From: Propionibacteriaceae bacterium
Lineage (GTDB): Bacteria > Actinomycetota > Actinomycetes > Propionibacteriales > Propionibacteriaceae
Assembly (NCBI GenBank): GCA_030532825.1
Contig: JAUNKK010000004.1
Coordinates: forward strand, 7,164-71,163
Direction of reading: 5' to 3'
DNA length: 64,000 nucleotides
Below, in pieces: positions 25,501-33,517 of this stretch. Both the position numbers and the translations under genes were made by a program. The notes under the pieces were generated by a model. That model was not told the origin of the DNA, made no database searches, and saw only the letters and a program-made list of their open reading frames with translations. Numbering within the stretch: the first letter of the stretch is position 1; the number at the start of each line of letters is the position of its first letter.

Positions 25501-25731
25501 GCGGCCACCGTCGAAGTCGAACACGTAGAGGTCCTGATTACCGACGTCACCGGCCACGAAGGCGACCTGCCTGCCCGACGGCGAAAACCGTGGGCTGCGA
25601 ACCGGGATCCGGTCGAAGGTGAGACGATGGGCTCGCCCACCAGAAGTGGTGGTTTGCCAGAGGTCATCGTCGGCTACGAAAACTACCTGGTCGCCGTGGA
25701 CATGGGGGTAACGCAGATAGCCAGAGGTCAT
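22543..25731 (-). CDS. Tricorn protease homolog (S41 family)
   Basis: Large cytosolic peptidase of 1062 aa. The N-terminal two thirds hold beta-propeller repeats (SPSGRQVAFVAGDVGNQDLYVFDFDGG and similar TolB-like units). They are followed by a tricorn C1 domain with DHFWREDMDGLDWD, a PDZ domain (GDVIAAIDGQP) and the S41 catalytic core with NPYAASDGD for the nucleophilic Ser and SHAYVIAPD for the His. It likely degrades peptides made by the Clp proteases. Its 3' end is partly duplicated at 7224-7310. Confidence 0.93.
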   Translation of the reverse strand: MTSGYLRYPHVHGDQVVFVADDDLWQTTTSGGRAHRLTFDRIPVRSPRFSPSGRQVAFVAGDVGNQDLYVFDFDGGRRRLTWLSATRMQVSGWLDDGHVLLAAMHNEALRALSWLYSVSLEGDLERLPWGPGMAADRRGDGRVVLASPNFQGPEAWKRYRGGMANRVWVSDSRRRQWSRLLPDETASMAGPCWVGERVVFTSDLGAKVPEAAEEQAQVWSVTHDGRNLRAHTAHTFAEGYCRDATTDGRRVVYHARGRLYILDNLNEKPRPIPVTLGLGEPEPVTIAAGDRLETVAPDQGGDGSLVEWRGQAWFLTHRAGPARTLSGQPGVRVREVTVLGSSGKGIWASDVNGEDCLEIMPLDGDGDPLRIAQGRLGRVLALVANADGSKVAVGSHDGTVSVVDVALGSVKKVGRSTQGEATALVFSPCGRYLVWRDAVRAEGAFGRLVGYDLSEDSAFILTRGQFNDFCPTFSLDGKYLYLLSSRTIDPSYDEIGFDLGFTNTVRPYVIPLRAEDPVPFGPTADGWAISEDKPEPAEDDAKPESVVFDVAGAEDRMAPLPVPAGRYDALMATASGVAWRRLAPTMGVLGTGRLPEQEVKDSVEAFDLAKRKLVVLVEACDDVALSGDGRQLVVRNGDELWVQGSGSKAEEEDRIAVDATRLRRQQNPRDEWRQMFDENARLMRDHFWREDMDGLDWDRLCAGYRPLLEQITTHDELVDVLTEANAELNTSHAYVIAPDGPGEAKVAWLGAELRRNSKGEVAIQRILQGESSDPAARSPLRAAGVAAQPGDVIAAIDGQPTSKAPDVGALLLGAAGKPVELTLVRGRMKRRVAVVPVPSESAMRYHEWVASRVARVTKRSKGRVGYVHVPNMSANGWAEFHRLIDAASRCEAVVVDVRFNRGGHTSELVLERLMRTVVGWGYARHLDAPEPYPSQGMRGPVVFVTNPYAASDGDIVTAAAQNLDLGPVVGERSWGGVVGIDGRFELVDGTVVTQPRYGFAFYRQGFDVENHGTDPDIEVPLDPQDWESGEDLQLDVAVSEALARLKATPAAGAPDLPPPRFV

Positions 25732-25765
25732 GGGGCAAACCTACCCCAATGCTGGAGCTGCCTGC

Positions 25766-27049
25766 CTAAGCCGAGAGGTCCCGACGGCGAGCTACGCGCG
25801 CATGCCCCACCAACTCCGGGGTCCCCTCGCCGAGGACGGCCTCGCGGGTCACGACCACTTGAGCTACATCGTCAGCGGAAGGCACGTCGAACATGACGTC
25901 AAGGAGCAATTCTTCGAGGATCGCCCGAAGGCCACGTGCCCCGGTACCGCGCTCAAGCGCCAGGTCAGCGATGGCCCCCACCGCGTCGTCGGTGAAGTCC
26001 AGTTGGACGCCATCCAACTCGAACAGGCGGGCGAACTGCTTGGTCAGTGCGTTTCGCGGCTCGACCAGGATGCGCACTAGCGCGGCGCGGTCGAGGGGCG
26101 ATACCGTCGAAATCATGGGCAGACGCCCGATGAACTCTGGGATCAAGCCAAACTTGTGGAGGTCTTCAGGACGCACCGCCGAGAAGGGGTCAACCAGGTC
26201 TTTGCGGGCCGTCGAGTCAGTGCTGAAACCCAGGGGGCGCTTGCCCACGCGGGAGTTGATGATGTCCTCTAAACCTGCGAAGGCGCCACCGACGATGAAC
26301 AGCACCTTGGTGGTGTCGATTTGCAGGAAATCCTGGTGAGGATGTTTGCGGCCGCCCTGCGGCGGCACGGAGGCGACGGTGCCCTCAAGAATCTTCAAGA
26401 GCGCCTGCTGCACACCCTCACCCGAGACATCGCGGGTGATCGACGGGTTTTCCGATTTGCGGGCCACCTTGTCGATCTCGTCGATGTAGATGATCCCGGT
26501 CTCCGCTTTTTTGATGTCGAAGTCGGCGGCCTGGATCAGCTTGAGCAGGATGTTCTCAACGTCCTCGCCCACGTAGCCAGCCTCCGTCAAGGCAGTGGCA
26601 TCAGCCATGGCGAAGGGCACGTTCAGCATCTTGGCGAGCGTCTGCGCCAAGTAGGTCTTGCCACAACCCGTCGGGCCGATGAGCAGGATGTTCGACTTGC
26701 CCACCTCAACTGGATCGTCGCCCTGACGCGTGCGCGCGGGCCGGGAGGCCTCTGAGGTGATGCGCTTGTAGTGGTTGTAGACCGCAACGGACAGGGCCTT
26801 CTTGGCCGCATCCTGTCCAATCACGTACTGGTCAAGGAAGTCGCGAATCTCACGCGGTTTGGGCAGTTCCTCCTGCAAACCGATGGTCTCGGTACGCGGG
26901 AACTCCTCCTCAATGATCTCATTGCACAACCCGATGCATTCATCGCAGATGTAGACGCCGTCGCCTGCAATGAGGCGCTTCACCTGCTTCTGCGATTTGC
27001 CGCAGAAGTTGCACTTGAAGATCTCGCTGGTCTCGCCGATGCGCGCCAC
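25766..27049 (-). CDS. clpX: ATP-dependent Clp protease ATP-binding subunit ClpX
   Basis: AAA+ unfoldase that feeds substrates to ClpP. The 427-aa protein has the N-terminal zinc-binding domain (CNFCGKSQ ... [11 protein letters not shown]), Walker A GPTGCGKT, Walker [10 protein letters not shown] and the sensor/RKH-like segments of the family. It lies downstream of clpP1-clpP2 but a strong hairpin stands between them, so it probably has its own promoter. Confidence 0.97.
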   Translation of the reverse strand: MARIGETSEIFKCNFCGKSQKQVKRLIAGDGVYICDECIGLCNEIIEEEFPRTETIGLQEELPKPREIRDFLDQYVIGQDAAKKALSVAVYNHYKRITSEASRPARTRQGDDPVEVGKSNILLIGPTGCGKTYLAQTLAKMLNVPFAMADATALTEAGYVGEDVENILLKLIQAADFDIKKAETGIIYIDEIDKVARKSENPSITRDVSGEGVQQALLKILEGTVASVPPQGGRKHPHQDFLQIDTTKVLFIVGGAFAGLEDIINSRVGKRPLGFSTDSTARKDLVDPFSAVRPEDLHKFGLIPEFIGRLPMISTVSPLDRAALVRILVEPRNALTKQFARLFELDGVQLDFTDDAVGAIADLALERGTGARGLRAILEELLLDVMFDVPSADDVAQVVVTREAVLGEGTPELVGHARVARRRDLSA

Positions 27050-27097
27050 TCGTTATCCCACACTTTCCGTCAATTAACGACTGGGCACCAGCCTACC

Positions 27098-27133
27098 CGT
27101 CAGGGTGTCAACGCGCGGCACAACACCCTGACG
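27098..27133 (-). terminator. Terminator between clpP2 and clpX
   Basis: A perfect 11-bp stem (CGTCAGGGTGT / ACACCCTGACG) with a 14-base loop, 11 bases past the clpP2 stop. No strong U-tract. Confidence 0.65.
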
Positions 27134-27144
27134 AGTTGACCAGT

Positions 27145-27789
27145 TCAGTTCTGAGCATCCTTCAAGGAAGTCAGGATGTCATCGACAATGCCGTAGTCAA
27201 CCGCCTCTTGGGCGGTCAAATACTTATCGCGTTCGATATCGCGGCTGACCTTAGCGGCTTCCTGTCCCGTATCCTCGGCGAGCATGGTCTCCATCAGCTC
27301 CCGGATCCTCAGGATCTCCTTGGCTTGAATCTCCAGGTCGGAGGACTGGCCGTAGCCGCCTTCGGTCGCCGGCTGGTGGATGAGGATACGCGAGTTCGGC
27401 AGCGCCAGACGCTTGCCCTTCGTGCCGGCCGCCAGGATCACGGCCGCCGCGGAGGCGGCCTGGCCCAGGCACACGGTCTGGATGTCGGGCTTGATGTAGC
27501 GCATCGTGTCGTAGATCGCAGTCAGCGCCGTGAACGAGCCACCGGGCGAGTTGATGTACATCGAGATCTGCCGCTCCGCATCCATGGACTGGAGGCACAG
27601 CAACTGCGCCATGACGGCGTTGGCGATCTCATCGTTGATGGGGGTGCCGAGGAAGATGATGCGGTCCTCGAACAGCTTGGTGTAGGGGTCGACGCGGCGC
27701 ACACCGTAGCTGGTGCGCTCTTCCCACTGGGGGATGTAGTAGTTCATGTCGAGCGAGGTGGGCGCGATGCCCTGGGGCAGGTTGGTCAT
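27145..27789 (-). CDS. clpP2: ATP-dependent Clp protease proteolytic subunit ClpP2
   Basis: Serine peptidase subunit, 214 aa. Catalytic Ser is in GQAASAAA and His in LIHQPATEGG. Start at the ATG at 27789 ([12 protein letters not shown]), which overlaps the clpP1 stop; the extra upstream frame is clpP1 shadow. The MNYYIPQWEERTSYGVRRVDP N-terminus is typical of actinobacterial ClpP2. It forms a mixed ClpP1P2 tetradecamer with the neighbouring gene product. Confidence 0.96.
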   Translation of the reverse strand: MTNLPQGIAPTSLDMNYYIPQWEERTSYGVRRVDPYTKLFEDRIIFLGTPINDEIANAVMAQLLCLQSMDAERQISMYINSPGGSFTALTAIYDTMRYIKPDIQTVCLGQAASAAAVILAAGTKGKRLALPNSRILIHQPATEGGYGQSSDLEIQAKEILRIRELMETMLAEDTGQEAAKVSRDIERDKYLTAQEAVDYGIVDDILTSLKDAQN

Positions 27790-28385
27790 CACTGGTTCGG
27801 GGCCTCCGAGTTGATCTGGGACGCACGCTCGTAGACGTGGTCGATGAAGCCGTACTCGAGTGCTTGATCGGCTGTGAACCACCGGTCGCGATCGGAGTCG
27901 GCTTCGATCTGCTCGATGGTCTGGCCCGTGTGCTTGGCGATGAGCTGAGCCATGGTCTTTTTGATGTGGAGCGACTGTTCTGCCTGGATACGGATGTCCG
28001 AGGCGGTGCCGCCGAGACCGCCCGAAGGCTGGTGCATCATGATTCGGCTGTGGGGCAGGGCGTAACGCTTGCCAGGAGTGCCAGCAGACAGCAGGAACTG
28101 GCCCATGGAGGCTGCTAGGCCCATGGCCACCGTAGCCACGTCGTTACTGATCCACTGCATGGTGTCGAAGATCGCCATGCCAGAGTCAACGGAGCCGCCC
28201 GGACTGTTGATGTACAGGTAGATGTCCGAGTGCGGGTCTTCGGCGTTGAGCAGCAGCATCTGAGCACAGATCGCGTTGGCGTTCTCGTCGCGAACCTCCG
28301 AACCCAGAAAGATGATGCGGTTGGCCAGCAGGGACGAGTAGACGTTGTCGGTCAATCCCAACCCTGCGCCCTGCGGCGCCGCCAT
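27789..28385 (-). CDS. clpP1: ATP-dependent Clp protease proteolytic subunit ClpP1
   Basis: Second ClpP subunit, about 198 aa from the ATG at 28385 ([20 protein letters not shown]). Catalytic Ser in [11 protein letters not shown] and His in [11 protein letters not shown] are present. The frame is open to 28472 but only the chosen start gives the family length; no clear Shine-Dalgarno precedes it, so the start is uncertain (GTG at 28412 is an alternative). It is cotranscribed with clpP2. Confidence 0.94.
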   Translation of the reverse strand: MAAPQGAGLGLTDNVYSSLLANRIIFLGSEVRDENANAICAQMLLLNAEDPHSDIYLYINSPGGSVDSGMAIFDTMQWISNDVATVAMGLAASMGQFLLSAGTPGKRYALPHSRIMMHQPSGGLGGTASDIRIQAEQSLHIKKTMAQLIAKHTGQTIEQIEADSDRDRWFTADQALEYGFIDHVYERASQINSEAPNQ

Positions 28386-28464
28386 GGAGATGTCGTTTCG
28401 CTTGTCGGTCACGGCATACAAACTACCGACATTCCGCTGTTTTCCAAGGGCACACCCGCCAGGT

Positions 28465-29568
28465 TCACGCACCGGAAGTGTTCGGCTTCAGGTCGTCGCA
28501 GTCACTGGTGTCGACGGTGTCAGGGTCGGCAGCGATCAACGCCCCTACCCAGCGGGCCTTTGGATCGTTGTCGAGCAACAACGATTTCACCATCAGCGTC
28601 AGCGGCAGGGCTAGCAGTGCCCCGAGGGGTCCGAAGATCACTGTCCACAGCAACAACGACAGGAACGAGACCACGGGCGTGACCCCTACGGCATCGCCTG
28701 TGAACTTGGGCTGGATGATCGACTGGATCACGAAGTTCAAGACGCTGTAGGCCACCACCACGATGAGCGCCTCCCAGGGCCCCCGCTCAAACAGGGCCAG
28801 CAGGGCAGGCGGCAACAGGCCCAGCACAAAGCCGATGTTGGGGATGTAGTTCGTGATGAAGCTGAGGATCACCCATACGAGCGGTAGCGGCACCCCGACC
28901 AGTAGAAGCACCACGCCGTCGAGCACCGCGACGATGAGCCCGAAAACCGTGGTGACCAGCCAGTAGCGGCGAATGCCGCCCGCGAACGCCTCCAGGGAAT
29001 GGGTGAAGCTCGGGTGAAGCCTGTCAGTGATCGCTAGGCGCTTGGCTACCGAAGGTAGATCGAAAACCATGAAGGCCATGCAGATCAGGACCACGAGCAG
29101 CACGCCGGTAGCGCCCGAGATCTCCGAAACCACGTTGCCGACCACATCGATCACGCTGGTTGGCGAGACGGACTTCAGTTGCGCCAGCAACGCCATCTCG
29201 TCGAATCCGATGGAGGCCAGCAGATTGATGGCCTGGCGATAAAGGCTCATGAACTGCGAGTTGTAGCCCTGCAGCGAGGACACCATGGCGGTACCACACC
29301 ACACGAGCGCCCCCATCCCGATCACGAGGATGAGAAACATCACCAGCCCGGTGGCGGTGGCTGACAGTAGCCGCGGGACACGCCTACGATCCAACCACCG
29401 GTACAGCGGATAGGCAGTGATCAGCAGGTTGACGGCTAGAAAGGTTGGGGCGATGACCGAGCTGAGTTGCTTGAAGAGCCCCAGGGTGAGCGCGATGGCT
29501 CCCAAAACGATCGCCACCGTCCCAACGAGGGGCAGCTTCTGCATCCGTGGCTGGTCACCAGACCCCAC
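28465..29568 (-). CDS. AI-2E-family membrane transporter
   Basis: Multi-pass membrane protein of 367 aa with the AI-2E/PerM-type pattern, including a late block [31 protein letters not shown]. Members have been linked to export of signals or to ion antiport; the substrate is not known. GTG at 29568 follows GGAG by six bases. It sits between tig and clpP1, close enough to be cotranscribed with tig. Confidence 0.85.
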   Translation of the reverse strand: MGSGDQPRMQKLPLVGTVAIVLGAIALTLGLFKQLSSVIAPTFLAVNLLITAYPLYRWLDRRRVPRLLSATATGLVMFLILVIGMGALVWCGTAMVSSLQGYNSQFMSLYRQAINLLASIGFDEMALLAQLKSVSPTSVIDVVGNVVSEISGATGVLLVVLICMAFMVFDLPSVAKRLAITDRLHPSFTHSLEAFAGGIRRYWLVTTVFGLIVAVLDGVVLLLVGVPLPLVWVILSFITNYIPNIGFVLGLLPPALLALFERGPWEALIVVVAYSVLNFVIQSIIQPKFTGDAVGVTPVVSFLSLLLWTVIFGPLGALLALPLTLMVKSLLLDNDPKARWVGALIAADPDTVDTSDCDDLKPNTSGA

Positions 29569-29571
29569 AGA

Positions 29572-30987
29572 TCACTCCGCCTCGTCGGCTTCTGCCGGGC
29601 CGTCGGCCTCCGCCAGATCCTCGGCAGTCTCCGATTCCTCGGCGGTCTCCGGCTGTTCGGCCTTTGGGGCAGCCATGTCGACCACGGCACCGTTTTCATC
29701 GGTGACCTTGGCCGCCTCACAAATGGCTGCCAAGGCCTTCCCGCGGCGAATCTCCTGCATCCACTCGGGCCCGTGATTGTGCTCCATCATGTGGTTCAGC
29801 ACGTCCTGAGGGGTGCTGCGTTCCTCGGAGGCCTTGCGGAAGATCAGTTCAGTCAACTCTTCCTGGGCCACCGTCAGTTCGTTGTCCTCGGCGTACTTGT
29901 CCAAGAGCAACTGCGCCCGCAGCGCCTGGGTGGAGCGCTCGTCGACCTGAGCCCAGAAAGCCTCGGCGTTCTCGGCATCCTCGTTTTCCGCCTGCTCCAG
30001 GTAGGTCTCGACAGTCAGGCCAGCGCGGGCCAGCTGCTCAGAAACCTGAGCCCGCCGCCCCTCCAGTTCCCGAGTGTGCACACCCTCTGGCAGCGGGAAA
30101 TCGACCTTCGTCAAAGCCTCTTCCAGGACCTTGTCGCGGGCTTGGACTGCCTGCTCGGCCTTCAACTGGGCCTCGACGGCCCTGGTGAGGTCGGCGCGCA
30201 TCTCCTCGACCGTGTCGAACTCGGAGATCATCTGAGCAAACTCGTCGTTCACCTCAGGCAGCTCCTCTTCGGCGACCTGGGTGACGGTGACGGTGATATC
30301 TGCCTCCTGGCCGCGGTACTGGCCGCCGAGCAGCGTGGAACTGAAGGTAGCGGACTCGCCGACCTTGAGGCCGCGGACGGCTTCGTCGAGCCCCTCCAGC
30401 ATTCCGGCGTCCTCGCCGACGATGAGTGTCAGGCCCGAGGCGGAGGCATCTTCCAGTTCCTCCCCGTTCTGGGCGGCGACGAGATCGAACGTGAGGTGGT
30501 CGCCCTCTTGCGCTTCACGGTCGAGTTCGGTGGTCGTGGCAAACCGCTTGCGCAGCAAGGTGATGCGTTCCTCCACCTGATCGTCGAGGGCAGGAAGGGC
30601 GTCCACGCTCACTTCGACGGTGCCGAAATCCGGAAGCTCGAACTCAGGCCGAACATCAACCTCAGCGGTGAACTCGACAAGTTCCCCGTCTTCAAGCTTC
30701 GTGACATCAATCTCGGGTTGGGCGAGGGGGGCCACCCCCGCCTCCCTGATCGCCTGGTCGTAGGCGGGCGGGAGGGCCTCGTTGATGGCCTCCTGGAGAA
30801 CCACCCCCCGCCCGAAACGCTGATCGATGATGGCGGCGGGCACCTTGCCCTTGCGGAACCCAGGGATGCTGACCTGTTCAGCGATCTCCTTGTAGGCCTT
30901 GTTGAGGTGCGGCTTGAGATCAGCGAATGGGATCTCGACGGTGAGCTTCACCCGCGTGGGGCTCAGCTTCTCTACGGTGCTGGGCAC
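29572..30987 (-). CDS. tig: Trigger factor (ribosome-associated chaperone)
   Basis: Folding helper with peptidyl-prolyl isomerase activity, 471 aa from the GTG at 30987 (protein starts MPSTVEKLSPTRVKLTVEIP), preceded by AGGAG at 8 bases. The ribosome-binding signature GFRKGKVPA is present, then a FKBP domain and a helical C-terminal arm. The tail is very acidic (AEQPETAEESETAEDLAEAD). The open frame extends to 31203 but the extra part has no family likeness. Neighbouring clp genes are the usual context. Confidence 0.96.
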   Translation of the reverse strand: MPSTVEKLSPTRVKLTVEIPFADLKPHLNKAYKEIAEQVSIPGFRKGKVPAAIIDQRFGRGVVLQEAINEALPPAYDQAIREAGVAPLAQPEIDVTKLEDGELVEFTAEVDVRPEFELPDFGTVEVSVDALPALDDQVEERITLLRKRFATTTELDREAQEGDHLTFDLVAAQNGEELEDASASGLTLIVGEDAGMLEGLDEAVRGLKVGESATFSSTLLGGQYRGQEADITVTVTQVAEEELPEVNDEFAQMISEFDTVEEMRADLTRAVEAQLKAEQAVQARDKVLEEALTKVDFPLPEGVHTRELEGRRAQVSEQLARAGLTVETYLEQAENEDAENAEAFWAQVDERSTQALRAQLLLDKYAEDNELTVAQEELTELIFRKASEERSTPQDVLNHMMEHNHGPEWMQEIRRGKALAAICEAAKVTDENGAVVDMAAPKAEQPETAEESETAEDLAEADGPAEADEAE

Positions 30988-31208
30988 GAATGGTCTCCTG
31001 AAACTTGAGATGGTCGCCCGCCAGTTTAACCACGGGTTTTCCGGCCCTCCAAGCTCACCACGTCCGCCGAATGTCCCCGCGGTGACGGAATCGCCTGTGA
31101 TACCCACCCGGCCACTGCGCCTCGGCGCCCGAAGTGTCCTCATCAACAGGGCCCGTTCGCAACCAACTAGGGCGAACGCGGCAGAACTGCTAGACTTTGG
31201 CACGCTTC

Positions 31209-31279
31209 GCGGATGTAGCTCAATGGTAGAGCCCTAGTCTTCCAAACTAGCTACGCGGGTTCGATTCCCGTCATCCGCT
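31209..31279 (+). tRNA. tRNA-Gly (TCC)
   Basis: Full cloverleaf: acceptor GCGGATG/CATCCGC, D-arm GCTC/GAGC, anticodon stem CTAGT/ACTAG with loop CTTCCAA (anticodon TCC), and T-arm GCGGG-TTCGATT-CCCGT. CCA is not encoded. Confidence 0.96.
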
Positions 31280-31284
31280 CTTAG

Positions 31285-31311
31285 GCCCCACCGAATTGCC
31301 GTCGGTGGGGC
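31285..31311 (+). terminator. Terminator after tRNA-Gly
   Basis: A perfect 10-bp stem GCCCCACCGA / TCGGTGGGGC with a 7-base loop, followed by TCGTC. It starts six bases after the tRNA. Confidence 0.7.
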
Positions 31312-31337
31312 TCGTCGCCACCGGGTACCGTGGATAC

Positions 31338-31712
31338 ATGACCATGCTTCTCAAGCTGATAACGGGGGCCATCGCCGCCGCGGCCGCAGTGTGGCTGGTT
31401 CCCGGACTGCGCATTGAGGCCCAAGACAATCAGCATTATGTCCTCATCTTGCTCGGAATCGCCGCTATCATGGGCCTGGTCAACGCCATCGTGAAACCGA
31501 TCACCCAAGCCTTGTCGTTCTGCCTGGTGGTGCTCACGCTCGGTTTCTTCCTCCTCGTGATCAACGCCGCGATGCTGACGCTCACCGCCTGGCTGGCCCA
31601 ACAAGTCAGCATCGGCTTCTACGTCGATGGGTTCTGGCCGGCGCTGCTCGGAAGCATCATCATCAGCCTGGTCGGGTCGGTGGTCGGCGGGATGCTGGGC
31701 ACCAGGGACTGA
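31338..31712 (+). CDS. Small membrane protein of the phage-holin-like/YvlD family
   Basis: Protein of 124 aa with four hydrophobic segments and the family pattern GLVNAIVKPITQALSFCLVVLTLGFFLLVINAAML. Members are common in actinobacteria and of unknown function; despite the database name there are no phage genes nearby. Start at the ATG at 31338 (MTMLLKLITGA); the frame runs 14 codons further upstream into the tRNA terminator. Confidence 0.82.
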   Translation: MTMLLKLITGAIAAAAAVWLVPGLRIEAQDNQHYVLILLGIAAIMGLVNAIVKPITQALSFCLVVLTLGFFLLVINAAMLTLTAWLAQQVSIGFYVDGFWPALLGSIIISLVGSVVGGMLGTRD

Positions 31713-31769
31713 GCAATTACGCAGGCCATCGGCCGGTGCAGTAGACTCGCATCGTGCCCATAGGGGTAC

Positions 31770-31845
31770 CGGGATGTAGCGTAGTGGCTAGCGCGCCTGC
31801 TTTGGGAGCAGGAGACCGCAGGTTCGAGTCCTGTCATCCCGACCA
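31770..31845 (+). tRNA. tRNA-Pro (TGG)
   Basis: Cloverleaf with acceptor CGGGATG/CATCCCG, anticodon stem CCTGC/GCAGG with loop TTTGGGA (anticodon TGG), T-arm GCAGG-TTCGAGT-CCTGT, and an encoded ACCA tail (31842-31845). Confidence 0.95.
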
Positions 31846-32112
31846 CGGCGATCCCGACAAACGGCACCTTCTGAGCGAACGAACGGATGTCAGCCACCCC
31901 CCGTTCTCGATTCCGCCTAGTTTTCTACGAGTTGCGAAGCACGGCTTAGCGCCCCACTGGATAATCACAAGCTTGACCAGCCAATCCCCCTGCCTTAGGT
32001 CAGCCCTGCCGTCATCGCAAGGCCGTACGCCCACACCTACCCCGAGTCTTTCGGGCACCGGCGAGAATGATCAGCGTATTATGCGGGGGTACCAATTTCC
32101 TAGCGACGGCGG
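31846..32112. other. Non-coding region before the DeoR gene
   Basis: 267 bases with no credible gene. AT-rich patches near 31917-31980 and a CGTATTATGCGGG stretch near 32075 may hold the promoter for the DeoR-family gene, but I cannot define one. Confidence 0.4.
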
Positions 32113-32928
32113 ATGATGAATTCAACTGATCCACACCAGGGTGAAATCGTTCGAGCGCAAGGAATGCCCGATCCCCAGGGCCGCCGCCAGATCATCGCCG
32201 AATACGTCATGGCCCACGGCGGCGCGCGCGTGGAATCACTGGCAACGATCGTCGGCGTCTCGGCAATGACTATCTATCGAGACGTCGCCAGCCTGGAGCA
32301 GGCGGGCATCGTGCGCCTGGATCGCGGGGTAGTCAATGCCGTCGCTACCAGCCTGAGCGAAGCCGACGCGGAGTTCCGGTTGCAGCAGAACCCACACAAG
32401 AAACGCGCGATGGCCGAGGTGCTCGCGCCGCGCATCTCCCCTGGCAGCTCGGTGATGATCGATGACTCGACGTCGGCCCTGTGGGTACTGCGCGCCTTGG
32501 CGGGAAGCCACCGCCTGACAGTCATCACCACATCTCTGCTCGTTGCAAACGAGGCAAAGAACATGGACGGGGTGCGGCTGCTCATGGCAGGTGGCGAATA
32601 CGAGCCCTGGGCCCATGCCACCATGGGGCCGACGGCGGCGGCGAACCTGCGGGCCTGGCAGGCGGACTACTGCATCATGTCCGCCTCGGGCATCGTCGGG
32701 AGGCGCTGCCAGCACCCGTACGAGAACGCCGTGCAGGTCAAACGCGCCATGATCGAGTCCTCGACCACCCGGTTCCTGATGATGGATCACAGCAAGTTCA
32801 CGCGGAAAGCCCTCCATACGTTCGCCGAGCTGACCGACTTCGACGCCGTCGTGGTCGACCCCGAGACCCCGCAGCGGACCCGCGACGAGGTGGCCGGCTA
32901 TGGGGTGGAGGTCCTCGTCTCCAGCTAG
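32113..32928 (+). CDS. DeoR-family transcriptional regulator
   Basis: DNA-binding regulator of 271 aa. An N-terminal helix-turn-helix (about 20-75; ESLATIVGVSAMTIYRDVASLEQAG) is joined to a DeoR sugar-phosphate-sensing domain with IDDSTSALWVLRAL and the late MMDHSKFTRKALHTFAEL. Start is ATG 32113 or 32116. It faces the same way as the sugar operon that starts 110 bases downstream and is likely its regulator, with a sugar phosphate as the signal. Confidence 0.92.
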   Translation: MMNSTDPHQGEIVRAQGMPDPQGRRQIIAEYVMAHGGARVESLATIVGVSAMTIYRDVASLEQAGIVRLDRGVVNAVATSLSEADAEFRLQQNPHKKRAMAEVLAPRISPGSSVMIDDSTSALWVLRALAGSHRLTVITTSLLVANEAKNMDGVRLLMAGGEYEPWAHATMGPTAAANLRAWQADYCIMSASGIVGRRCQHPYENAVQVKRAMIESSTTRFLMMDHSKFTRKALHTFAELTDFDAVVVDPETPQRTRDEVAGYGVEVLVSS

Positions 32929-32965
32929 GGGCCTCCCACCGACCCGCCCTTGGTCCCCAAAAAAC

Positions 32966-32984
32966 ACAACAAAAACCCTGTTGT
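32966..32984. promoter_or_regulatory. Candidate operator in front of the sugar operon
   Basis: An inverted repeat ACAAC-N9-GTTGT stands in an AT-rich patch between the DeoR gene and the isomerase. Plausible target of the DeoR protein; inferred from position and symmetry only. Confidence 0.4.
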
Positions 32985-33037
32985 AATTCACATCACGTCT
33001 GTTACGCTGCTGTCCCCACAAGGAAGTAGGAGAGAAC

Positions 33038-33499
33038 ATGGGTCTCACCGTCGTCGTAGGCGCCGACATCGCCGGCGTGAGTTACAAGGAAGCCCTCAAG
33101 CAAGATCTAGAAGCCGACCCGCGGGTTGAGCACGTCATTGATGTTGGCGTCGCTCCAGGCCAGGACGTCGACTACCCCCACGTGGCCGTCGAGGCGGCCC
33201 GGAAGGTAGCGGCTGGGGAGGCTGACCGGGCTCTGCTGGTGTGCGGTACGGGCATGGGCATGGCCATCGCAGCCAACAAGGTGCCCGGTATCCGCGCCTC
33301 GGTCGCCCACGACAGCTTCTCCGTGGAACGCCTCGTCCTGTCGAACAACGCACAGATACTCACGCTGGGCGAACGGGTCATCGGCCTGCAACTCGCCCGG
33401 CGGCTAGCCAAAGAGTGGCTCGGCTACGCCTTCGACCCTGAGTCCTCGTCCGCCCCCAAGGTGGCCGCCATCCGCTCCTACGAACCCATCACCCCCTAA
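33038..33499 (+). CDS. RpiB/LacAB-family sugar-phosphate isomerase (DerI-like)
   Basis: Aldose-ketose isomerase of 153 aa. Active-site Cys69 is in VCGTGMGMAIAANKVPGIRA, and NNAQILTLGERVIG follows. The sequence recalls the RpiB-type D-erythrulose-4-phosphate isomerases (DerI) of tetritol pathways more than housekeeping RpiB, judging from remembered family features. If so it yields erythrose 4-phosphate. Preceded by AGGAGAGA-like signal (ggagagaac). First structural gene of the operon. Confidence 0.85.
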   Translation: MGLTVVVGADIAGVSYKEALKQDLEADPRVEHVIDVGVAPGQDVDYPHVAVEAARKVAAGEADRALLVCGTGMGMAIAANKVPGIRASVAHDSFSVERLVLSNNAQILTLGERVIGLQLARRLAKEWLGYAFDPESSSAPKVAAIRSYEPITP

Positions 33500-33517
33500 C
33501 CCCTCAAAGGAACAACG

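Noticed and set aside
29467..31008. 513-codon plus-strand frame
   Set aside because: Antisense to tig and the AI-2E-family gene; no domain.
31338..31712. Prophage remnant suggested by the holin-like protein
   Set aside because: The family is a chromosomal membrane protein group; no other phage genes are near.
31754..32116. 120-codon frame across tRNA-Pro
   Set aside because: Includes the whole tRNA and non-coding DNA; no ribosome site or likeness.
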